The notes under the pieces: generated by a model
Told to the model about the DNA's origin: nothing
The model's input: the letters and a program-made list of their open reading frames with translations, nothing else
Databases searched by the model: none
Translations under genes and position numbers: made by a program
In this document: piece after piece, positions 1-5,320 of the stretch
Layout: the number at the start of each line of letters is the position of its first letter
Position numbering within the stretch: the first letter of the stretch is position 1
From: Spirochaetaceae bacterium
GTDB taxonomy: Bacteria > Spirochaetota > Spirochaetia > DSM-27196 > SLAA01
Assembly: GCA_003564775.1 (NCBI GenBank)
Contig: PXEI01000142.1
Span: forward strand, 1 to 9,857
DNA length: 9,857 nt
Direction: 5' to 3'

Positions 1-95
1 CCCTGTAGGCCTGGTTCACACACAACGGTACAACCAGCGTCACGCAGCGCCGCCTGCTGCTGTTCCGGAAACTTATCGGCAATGAGTATTTTCAT
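1..95 (-). CDS. 2-hydroxyacid dehydrogenase (phosphoglycerate dehydrogenase-like), N-terminal fragment
   Basis: Only the first 31 codons lie in the window; the gene runs off the left edge. The protein begins MKILIADKF and continues with a predicted helix (PEQQQAALRDAG) and a strand (CTVVCEP). This is the usual opening of the substrate-binding domain of D-isomer-specific 2-hydroxyacid dehydrogenases such as SerA-like NAD-dependent enzymes. The catalytic Arg, Glu and His and the Rossmann motif lie outside the window, so substrate cannot be judged. No Shine-Dalgarno precedes the ATG at 95; instead a -10-like TACAAT ends 7 nt upstream, suggesting leaderless translation. Family assignment is from N-terminal resemblance only. 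Confidence 0.7.
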   Translation of the reverse strand, partial: MKILIADKFPEQQQAALRDAGCTVVCEPGLQ

Positions 96-102
96 GAGGG
101 AG

Positions 103-130
103 ATTGTACCACAACAATGCGCCTGGGCAA
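103..130 (-). promoter_or_regulatory. Sigma-70-type promoter, predicted leaderless start for the dehydrogenase
   Basis: On the minus strand, TTGCCC (130-125) and TACAAT (108-103) are separated by 16 bp. Each matches the TTGACA or TATAAT consensus at 4 or 5 of 6 positions. The expected start of transcription, about 7 nt after the -10 box, falls on or next to the A of the ATG at 95. Assignment is by motif only. Confidence 0.5.
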
Positions 131-167
131 GTAATATTACTGCAGCGTTACGTGGTCACGGCGTGAG

Positions 168-299
168 TCACGAGGCCAATCCAGAGACATACTCAACCGG
201 CAAGCCGAACAGCTCCGCAGCGTGACCTTGACGCGTATCATGTGTGAGAAAGATGTCGGCAGATGAATAGCAGGCACTGCTGTCCAGGTACGCGTTCAC
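168..299 (-). pseudogene. PIN-domain (VapC-like) toxin remnant with internal deletion
   Basis: This short reading frame (43 codons, GTG start at 299, TGA at 170-168) joins the two ends of a PIN-domain ribonuclease. It opens with MNAYLDSSA, the typical PIN first strand with its first catalytic Asp (D6). It then jumps directly to ADIFLTHDTRQGHAAELFGLPVE (residues 14-36), which resembles the last part of the fold with the fourth acidic position (D21). Full VapC proteins are about 130-140 residues, so roughly 90 central residues, including the second and third acidic residues, are missing while the frame is preserved. It should be inactive. The GTG overlaps the upstream antitoxin-like stop as GTGA, the usual toxin-antitoxin coupling. 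Confidence 0.6.
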
Positions 300-382
300 A
301 AGCGTTCGTCGCGATCCTGCTGAATGAGTTCACTGAGCGGCTTGCCCTTAACCTCACCAATGCAGTTGGCACGCTCAAGCAC
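296..382 (-). pseudogene. Antitoxin-like C-terminal fragment
   Basis: An open stretch of 28 codons from a possible GTG at 382 ends in TGA (298-296), overlapping the start of the PIN remnant by 4 bp. The peptide ends IGEVKGKPLSELIQQDRDERL, a charged helical tail of the kind found at the C-terminus of small VapB/Phd-like antitoxins, where the toxin is bound. The frame is closed upstream by a TGA just before the CCC GTG codons, and no DNA-binding domain is present, so the N-terminal part is lost. The 87-residue gene ends only 11 bp upstream. The call rests mainly on position and the overlap; the antitoxin family is not identified. Confidence 0.4.
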
Positions 383-393
383 GGGTCAGGTTA

Positions 394-657
394 TCAATCC
401 CCTTCCGGATAGAACCATTTGCGCGTCTTAGGCTCGGCAAATACCAACTCGTGCGTCCTGGAGCTAAAGGTAGTGGTGAAGGTGTAGCGAACCCATTCAA
501 GCGCCCGTTCACGGCTCGTAAAGCTCATTACCCTCAGCTCGCCGTTTCCGTTGGCGTCCAGCTCTTCACGCATCTCTACATGCACGTGCCGCCCGAGACC
601 AGTGAAGCGGGTAACCGTAACGTACACCGGACGTCTTGTACTAGCTTCTCCCGACAT
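394..657 (-). CDS. Hypothetical protein, 87 aa
   Basis: I do not recognise this family. The predicted product is a small soluble protein without signal peptide, membrane segment or cysteines. It starts with a polar stretch (MSGEASTRRP), followed by alternating residues consistent with beta strands (VYVTVTRF, HVHVEMREEL, ELRVMSF), an amphipathic helix (SRERALEWVRYTF), a strand (THELVFAEP) and the ending RKWFYPEGD. That compact alpha/beta layout suggests a real protein. The ATG at 657 has no Shine-Dalgarno. The only good one in the area serves an in-frame ATG at 696, separated from this gene by TGA TAA. The gene may be reinitiated, or the upstream start may have been its original one. It lies 63 bp downstream of the DUF2933 stop and could be cotranscribed with it. 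Confidence 0.55.
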   Translation of the reverse strand: MSGEASTRRPVYVTVTRFTGLGRHVHVEMREELDANGNGELRVMSFTSRERALEWVRYTFTTTFSSRTHELVFAEPKTRKWFYPEGD

Positions 658-669
658 AGCTGCAGCTTA

Positions 670-696
670 TCACATTCGTGGTTTGGTTAGCTCCAT
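670..696 (-). other. Eight-codon mini-ORF with strong RBS upstream of the 87-aa gene
   Basis: On the minus strand AAGGAG (707-702) is followed after 5 nt by ATG (696-694), then seven more sense codons (peptide MELTKPRM) and tandem stops TGA TAA (672-667). Three codons later, in the same frame, comes the ATG of the 87-residue gene. This could be a leader peptide with translational reinitiation, or the original start of the gene followed by nonsense changes. Confidence 0.4.
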
Positions 697-720
697 CCGC
701 TCTCCTTTTCCTGCCGACGG

Positions 721-978
721 CTATCGCTGCCGACGGCTTGTATCGCGACCATGCGTTCCGTGTCCCATAAATAGATGCATCAGAGGACAGGCGACGAGGA
801 AGATCAGCCAATAACCGGAGAAGCCACCGCGTTGATGTAGAAACCACATTACCCCGGCCATCACGACCACGCAGATTGTCATGTGTAAACCATGTCCTCT
901 GCGGTGAGTCCCTGTGCTCGGCTGCTCGTCCACGATCGTCACTTCGCTGTCATCCGTCTCTCGCTCTTTACTTATCAT
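721..978 (-). CDS. DUF2933-type small membrane protein
   Basis: This 85-residue protein has a polar N-terminus (residues 1-28), a first membrane segment beginning with the RRGHGLHM motif and running to about residue 47, a short loop (HQRGGFSG), and a second membrane segment ending in CPLMHLFMGHGTHG (64-77). A His/Gly-rich tail after a CPLMH motif is characteristic of DUF2933 proteins, small membrane proteins of unknown function often found near copper or other heavy-metal genes. The Cys, Met and His residues at the end of helix 2 could bind a soft metal; this is inference. The ATG has a good AGGAG seven to eight bases upstream. Its promoter overlaps a CsoR/RcnR-like operator, and it diverges from the NicO operon, which supports a metal-linked role. 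Confidence 0.7.
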   Translation of the reverse strand: MISKERETDDSEVTIVDEQPSTGTHRRGHGLHMTICVVVMAGVMWFLHQRGGFSGYWLIFLVACPLMHLFMGHGTHGRDTSRRQR

Positions 979-1049
979 GTCGTACTCCTTGAGCGCGGTG
1001 GCGCTGTCGGTCTATCTCTATCCGGTCACCACGCCGCGCTGCAATCCGG

Positions 1050-1077
1050 ATTATACTATACCCCCCTGGAGTATCAA
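1050..1077 (-). promoter_or_regulatory. Promoter of the DUF2933 gene
   Basis: On the minus strand TTGATA (1077-1072) and a perfect TATAAT (1055-1050) are separated by 16 bp. This is the best sigma-70-type promoter in the divergent intergenic region. It would give a leader of about 65 nt for the gene starting at 978. The spacer contains most of a C-tract dyad, so a bound repressor should block it. Confidence 0.65.
1058..1074. promoter_or_regulatory. CsoR/RcnR-family-like operator
   Basis: The 17-bp sequence ATACCCCCCTGGAGTAT is an imperfect dyad: ATACCCC pairs with GGAGTAT with one mismatch around a 3-bp centre. Operators of the CsoR/RcnR (DUF156) repressor family are C/G-tract elements flanked by AT-rich ends such as TAC..GTA; E. 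coli RcnR uses TACT-G6-N-AGTA. Here TACT and AGTA also flank the G6 tract, although with wider spacing (20 bp overall). The site sits between the -35 and -10 of the leftward promoter. A weak rightward promoter candidate (GTATCA 1071-1076, TGTAAT 1093-1098, 16-bp spacer) would also overlap it, so both directions might be repressed together. No repressor gene is in the window. Confidence 0.5.
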
Positions 1078-1185
1078 CCGGGATCGCCCCGCTGTAATAG
1101 ATTCGTAACACTCGTGTCATGTGACTGCCAAACTGCTCGGGTACATTGACCACATTCAGAACCTCTCAACAAGGAGACACAAACA

Positions 1186-1647
1186 ATGACAACCCCCAAC
1201 ACATATCTTAGCCGCATAGGACTTCTTGGGTTCGCGCTAATTCTTGGCACTTTCGTCTCAATTGGATCTGTCGCAGCAGGAGAACAGGGAGAACAGTTCC
1301 AAATCACCCGTGGCGGTGGGATCGAGGTATCTGCCCGACTCGACAACCGTGAAGCGGTGAGTTCTGGAACGGCGGACCGGATCACCTTTTCCCTTGCACT
1401 CGATACACATTCAGTCAACTTGTTTGCTATCGACCTTGAGCAATCGGCGGAGCTTTACCTGGACGGTGAGAGGTTGCCCCTCTCCGACATTGAATGGAAG
1501 GGTGACAGGGAAGATTCCCACCATCGCTACGGCTGGTTGAGCGTTGGGGTGCCCCTTCTGCAGGCAACCGAGAACGTCGGCGGAACACTGGAACTTCGAC
1601 TCCGCAACGTGGGCAGGTCCGACCGTGCCTTTGAATGGACACTTTAG
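1186..1647 (+). CDS. Secreted protein with DTHSVNL/HHR motifs, unknown function
   Basis: The 153-residue product has a polar start, a hydrophobic stretch at about 11-29 and a likely signal peptidase I site after SVAA (residue 31). There is no lipobox cysteine, so it should be periplasmic or secreted rather than a lipoprotein. The mature part looks beta-rich: GIEVSARLDNRE, ITFSLALDTHSVNLFAIDL (66-84), AELYLDGERLPL, then EDSHHRYGWLSVGVPLL (109-125) and a final GTLELRLRNVG strand. I recall uncharacterised proteins combining a DTHSVDL-like motif with a HHR motif; the two motifs could make a metal site, which is inference. AAGGAG (1171-1176) lies 9 nt before the ATG. It is the first gene of the rightward metal-associated row; its 3' end overlaps the start of the Lgt-like ORF. 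Confidence 0.65.
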   Translation: MTTPNTYLSRIGLLGFALILGTFVSIGSVAAGEQGEQFQITRGGGIEVSARLDNREAVSSGTADRITFSLALDTHSVNLFAIDLEQSAELYLDGERLPLSDIEWKGDREDSHHRYGWLSVGVPLLQATENVGGTLELRLRNVGRSDRAFEWTL

Positions 1648-2516
1648 CCGTGAGCAACGAGCTGTTCCAAATTGGGCCATTCCACATAACGCTCCTGGGG
1701 GTGTTTTCGCTCCTGGGTATCGTTGCCGGGCTTGTGGTACTCAGACATGAAGCCCGCCGAAAGGGTTATTCCGCAGAAATAGTCGATAACACCGCCCTGG
1801 TCGCCTTGATCTCAGCGATAGCTGGTGCGCGACTGTACTACGCATTCGTATTTGCCCAGGGTGGGTTGGTAGAAGGCGTTCGACAGTTCTTGGCGTTTAA
1901 CCAGGGCGGACTTTCGATCCAAGGTGCGTTGATCGGCGGTGTGCTCGGGGCGGTCATCTATTTGTGGGGTCGGTCACCTGGGTTCTGGGAAATAGCGGAC
2001 GTGGCGGCACCAGCGATCATTCTCGGACAGGCTATTGGGCGGATCGGGTGCGATGTATTCGGTGTTGCAGCGCCGGGGTACGCCCGGTGGGCCGTGCAAG
2101 TGGGCGGGAGGATGCTACATCCTGTACAGCTCTACGAATCCATGTTGAACTACCTGCTCTTTCTGCTGGTTTGGTACTTGCGAGGCCGAACCGTCCGAAA
2201 AGGTGAACTGTTCCTCGTCTACATTACCGGTTTTGCGTTCAATAGGTTCGTGGTCGAGTTTTTCCGAACCAACCCGACGGCGATCGGGTCCCTGACGGTC
2301 GCACATGTCACTGCGGTGGTGATGGCAGCAACCGCACTCGCGGTACTAATGGTCCGTCGGCGTTGGCCGGAACTGGGTACCGATGAGCCAGTAGGTACCG
2401 CTGCAGCGGATCACCTGGTCTCGGCGCACCGGCCCGCCGCCGGGGGACGCGCGTTCATTCTCGTCCCGGCGCTCATGGTCGTATCTATTCTGGCGTACTA
2501 CGGAATCTATTGGTAA
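1635..2516 (+). CDS. Lgt-family membrane protein, catalytically divergent paralogue
   Basis: This polytopic protein (293 residues from the ATG) matches prolipoprotein diacylglyceryl transferase in layout: FQIGPF near the start, GARLYY (65-69), GGLSIQGALIGG (91-102), GRIGC (135-139), HPVQLYES (162-169) and FNRFVVEFFR (202-211). Lgt moves a diacylglyceryl group from phosphatidylglycerol to lipobox cysteines. By hand alignment with E. coli Lgt, Arg143, Arg239 and Glu243 are retained, but Tyr26 is Leu21, His103 is Gln96, Asn146 is Cys139 and Glu151 is Val144. The C-terminus carries an extra loop and a membrane segment (272-293). It is therefore unlikely to be the housekeeping enzyme. The ATG at 1635 overlaps the preceding gene; the GTG at 1650 (MSNELFQIGPF) is an equally plausible start. 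Its role in a metal-related operon is unknown. Confidence 0.75.
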   Translation: MDTLAVSNELFQIGPFHITLLGVFSLLGIVAGLVVLRHEARRKGYSAEIVDNTALVALISAIAGARLYYAFVFAQGGLVEGVRQFLAFNQGGLSIQGALIGGVLGAVIYLWGRSPGFWEIADVAAPAIILGQAIGRIGCDVFGVAAPGYARWAVQVGGRMLHPVQLYESMLNYLLFLLVWYLRGRTVRKGELFLVYITGFAFNRFVVEFFRTNPTAIGSLTVAHVTAVVMAATALAVLMVRRRWPELGTDEPVGTAAADHLVSAHRPAAGGRAFILVPALMVVSILAYYGIYW

Positions 2517-2565
2517 CACGACGAGTCGCAGCGTACCCGGGCGAGCAGTTACTGGAGGAAGGACT

Positions 2566-3675
2566 ATGATTCACAGATGGAGAACCTGCAGTGACAGGGG
2601 AGTCACACTCGGCGGCGGGCGACGCAGGTCGCACATCGCCCTCTTGATACTGGGCATGGCGTTCATGACAGTGCCTGCATTCGGACAGTCCAACCCGTTC
2701 TTGTCTCCTGCTCCACGGGAGCCGGGCCCATCATCACAAGACACGCCAATGATGGATCATGGGCCCACCGCGTCGCCACGGTCTACAGACTCATTGCGAT
2801 GGGGAGACGGAGCGGTGGGCCGAGTGTGGGCGAGTACCCGAACGGTGCTGGTCAGGTGGCAACGAGACCTGAATCGTAGCCTTGGACTCAGACTGCGCTC
2901 TGTTGCAGCAAACGATCACGGCGCACTTGGAGCACTCGGTGCCTTAGGGTTCGCATTCGCGTTCGGTTTCCTTCACGCCGTGCTACCCGGGCACCGAAAG
3001 AGCGTGCTCATTTCCTACTGCGTTGCCGACAGAGCTCGCATTGTTCACGGAGTCGCCCTGGGGTTTCTCTTCGCGGTGATGCACGCCCTTTCGGCCGTGC
3101 TCATCGTGATGGTCATTACTGCGCTGTTTGAAGTCGCAATTGGGTCGACCATCGCTCAGATCAGTCGAGTAACGCAAATACTGAGCTCGGTACTGCTGAT
3201 AGGTATTGGTGTGATTTTCTGCTATTTCAGCGTACGAGAGATCCGCAGTCACACCCGCTCAGACGATAGGGGCACCGGAAATATCGACGGAAGCATCCCT
3301 CCCGACAATCAGCATGGGCACTGCAAGCATCATGGTCACGATGCGATGTATTCAAAACAGACGGACGTGCGAATGCGTCGTTGGGTACCGGTAGTTCTGT
3401 CCACCGGAATTATCCCGTGCCCCATCACAACCGCGTTGATGTTGTTCGCCGTCTCCATTAACGCGGTGGGGCTGGGAGTCGCCGCGGTTGCTGCCCTTTC
3501 GGCGGGACTTGGGCTCGCGCTCGCATTTCTGGCGGTGGTTACGATTGTTATTAAGGGTCGGATTATCTCTCTGTTGGAGCACAAGGTAGGACACGTACTT
3601 CATATCGGCGTGGAGCTACTAGGCGGGGTCATGATCCTCGCCGTTGGAATGCTCACACTCGCGGTTCTGATGTGA
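2566..3675 (+). CDS. NicO/RcnA-type nickel-cobalt transporter
   Basis: The 369-residue protein has an N-terminal signal or anchor segment (24-40), a proline-rich linker, an amphipathic stretch (88-112), and then six or so membrane segments. NicO-family marks are HAVLPGHRKSVL (137-148, replacing the more common HAxGPGHGKAV), a membrane segment with FAVMHALS (169-176, H173), a cytosolic or periplasmic His-rich loop at 250-258 (HGHCKHHGH), and STGIIPCPITTAL (279-291). Members such as RcnA export Ni2+ and Co2+ across the inner membrane; the His loop is thought to capture metal. GGAGG (2554-2558) is 7 nt before the ATG. The adjacent DUF1007 gene is a frequent NicO partner, which supports the assignment. 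Substrate metal and transport direction are not proved by sequence. Confidence 0.85.
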   Translation: MIHRWRTCSDRGVTLGGGRRRSHIALLILGMAFMTVPAFGQSNPFLSPAPREPGPSSQDTPMMDHGPTASPRSTDSLRWGDGAVGRVWASTRTVLVRWQRDLNRSLGLRLRSVAANDHGALGALGALGFAFAFGFLHAVLPGHRKSVLISYCVADRARIVHGVALGFLFAVMHALSAVLIVMVITALFEVAIGSTIAQISRVTQILSSVLLIGIGVIFCYFSVREIRSHTRSDDRGTGNIDGSIPPDNQHGHCKHHGHDAMYSKQTDVRMRRWVPVVLSTGIIPCPITTALMLFAVSINAVGLGVAAVAALSAGLGLALAFLAVVTIVIKGRIISLLEHKVGHVLHIGVELLGGVMILAVGMLTLAVLM

Positions 3676-3714
3676 AAACGGCTGCGTCGAAACCCGCCTC
3701 TTAGGAGCCTTGCC

Positions 3715-4311
3715 ATGAAGATTTCGGTATCGTTGATTGTGTCGCTCTTGTTTTTTGCCGTTAGCACCACCGTGAACGCTCACCCCCATATCTGGATTGA
3801 AAACCAAGTGGAGGTTCGGGTAAACGGCAACCGGATTGAGGCAGTTCGCGTTGAATGGACCTTTGATCCATTCTTTTCGCAATCAGTCCTCGTTGATATT
3901 GGTCAGCCCCAGGGAGGCGGGCTCTCGAGTTCTCAGGTTGAACAAATCCGGCTCAACGCCTTTGAGAATCTTCGCAATTTCGGGTACTTCACGTACATTC
4001 GCATTAACGGGAAAGAGCACCCTGTGCGAAGGGTCGAGCGCTTCAACGCTCGTGTCAACGACGACATCACACTCGTGTATAGTTTCGAGATTCCGATCGA
4101 CGTCCCGCTCGGGACCGAGCCTATTGCCTTGAGAGTATCAATGTACGATGAAAGCTTCTTCACCGATTTCGCGTACAAGACTCGGGAAGCCAGGGTCGAT
4201 GGCGCCAGCGATATCCAGTATTCTCAGAGCTACGATCGTAGCCAGCACACGGTGCCAATCTGGGGGCCGATGCAACGCGAGACAATTGAGGTCGTATTTC
4301 GGCCGGAATAA
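3715..4311 (+). CDS. DUF1007 family secreted protein
   Basis: The 198-residue product has a signal peptide (1-22, ending VNA) and a mature N-terminus of HPHIWIE, the hallmark of DUF1007 proteins. Other family-like elements are VEWTFDPFFS (46-55) and SMYDESFFTDFAY (142-154). The rest is mostly beta strand. DUF1007 proteins are periplasmic, of undetermined function, and commonly encoded beside NicO-type exporters, as here. The N-terminal His-Pro-His would give a free amino group and two imidazoles after processing, a plausible metal ligand set (inference). AGGAG (3703-3707) precedes the ATG by 7 nt, and the gap to the NicO stop is 39 bp, so the two are probably cotranscribed. It ends 16 bp from the convergent PdxA2-like gene. 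Confidence 0.85.
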   Translation: MKISVSLIVSLLFFAVSTTVNAHPHIWIENQVEVRVNGNRIEAVRVEWTFDPFFSQSVLVDIGQPQGGGLSSSQVEQIRLNAFENLRNFGYFTYIRINGKEHPVRRVERFNARVNDDITLVYSFEIPIDVPLGTEPIALRVSMYDESFFTDFAYKTREARVDGASDIQYSQSYDRSQHTVPIWGPMQRETIEVVFRPE

Positions 4312-4327
4312 TAGCCTCGGACAGCTA

Positions 4328-5320
4328 CTACCCTATGGCCCTGCCGCCGTTCGAACCGGCCAAACGATGTGCCATATGATATGCGTGCACCATGCTCCGG
4401 GTGCGGGCCAGACCCTGGTATGCAATGTCAAACGCAGTTCCATGGTCTACCGATGTACGAATAATTGGCAGGCCCAGAGTGACGTTCACACCGCCGTCAA
4501 AATCGAGACTCTTCATAGGGATGTGCCCTTGGTCGTGGTACATACAGACCACCGCGTCAAACTTTTGTCTTTCAAGGATATTGTAGAACACCGTATCGGC
4601 CGGTTCGGGGCCATACACATCCATTCCCTCGTCGCAAGCGGCTTTAATGGCCGGCGAAATGACTTCAATTTCTTCTCGTCCAAAAGCACCTCCCTCACCG
4701 GCATGAGGGTTAAGCCCGGCCACCGCAATTCGCGCGGTCGGGCGGAGTTTACTCACCGCATCATGGGTGAGCCGAATAACGTCCAGTACGCGCTCGAACT
4801 TCACCCGCTGCACAGCGTCGGCAAGAGCGACATGCGTACTCACGTGCGTAACGATTAACTTCTCGGATGCCAGCATCATGGTAGTCTTGGCTGCACCGCA
4901 CAGCGCTGCGATATACTCGGTGTGTCCGCTGAAACCTGCGTGGGACAGTCCAATTGCTTCCTTGTTAATGGGCAGGGTGAGGATAGCGGTTATCTGCCCC
5001 GCAAGGGCCGCTTTAGTCGCATGCTCTACGTACCCAAGCGAGGCGGCACCGGCTTCCTTGCTAAGCTTTCCGGGCTCTATGTGCTCTGCACGGAACAACC
5101 CAGGGCTTGATACCTGCAGGACGCCGGGCCCTCCGGGCAAGAAGGTGCCCATTCCAACTTCATGAAGCTCTATATCGATCTTGAGATGATCCCGCGCATA
5201 CTCCAGTACCGGCATGTCACCAATGACGACTACATCCTGGCCAAGTTCACCATCAGCCGCCGCCCGCAGAACTATCTCCGGGCCGACCCCGTTGGGATCT
5301 CCTAGGGTTATTCCAATCAT
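4328..5320 (-). CDS. pdxA2: 4-phospho-D-threonate dehydrogenase (PdxA2-type)
   Basis: This 330-residue protein belongs to the PdxA family, close to the family's usual length. Visible motifs are GDPNGVGPE (7-15), LPINKEAI (117-124), GFSGHTEY (129-136), STHVAL (161-166), GLNPHAGEGG (202-211), YHDQGHIPMK (261-270) and GLPIIRTSVDHGTAFDIA (283-300). His163, His206 and His262 occupy the three metal-ligand positions of PdxA. Next to a DUF1537 kinase, the PdxA2 branch oxidises 4-phospho-D-threonate with NAD+ and loses CO2, yielding dihydroxyacetone phosphate, rather than making pyridoxine. I chose the ATG at 5320, since AAGGAG (5334-5329) lies 8 nt upstream and the start overlaps the kinase stop as ATGA. 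A GTG at 5329 is less likely because it begins inside the ribosome binding site. Confidence 0.88.
   Translation of the reverse strand: MIGITLGDPNGVGPEIVLRAAADGELGQDVVVIGDMPVLEYARDHLKIDIELHEVGMGTFLPGGPGVLQVSSPGLFRAEHIEPGKLSKEAGAASLGYVEHATKAALAGQITAILTLPINKEAIGLSHAGFSGHTEYIAALCGAAKTTMMLASEKLIVTHVSTHVALADAVQRVKFERVLDVIRLTHDAVSKLRPTARIAVAGLNPHAGEGGAFGREEIEVISPAIKAACDEGMDVYGPEPADTVFYNILERQKFDAVVCMYHDQGHIPMKSLDFDGGVNVTLGLPIIRTSVDHGTAFDIAYQGLARTRSMVHAYHMAHRLAGSNGGRAIG

Noticed and set aside
641..847. Minus-strand frame of 68 codons within the DUF2933 gene
   Set aside because: It overlaps the DUF2933 frame and has no ribosome binding site, while the other frame has a good RBS and recognisable CPLMH motif.
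1074..1418. Minus-strand frame of 114 codons across the divergent promoter region
   Set aside because: It is antisense to the secreted protein gene and would run through the predicted leftward promoter; composition shows no protein-like features.
4148..4858. Long plus-strand frame of 236 codons antisense to pdxA2
   Set aside because: It overlaps the ends of DUF1007 and pdxA2, has no ribosome binding site, and its translation looks like the mirror frame of a GC-rich gene; the minus-strand protein has clear PdxA motifs.
4328..5320. Biosynthetic PdxA of the vitamin B6 pathway
   Set aside because: The fold is shared, but the overlap with a DUF1537 kinase and the KdgT/PrpR setting fit the PdxA2 catabolic branch better.
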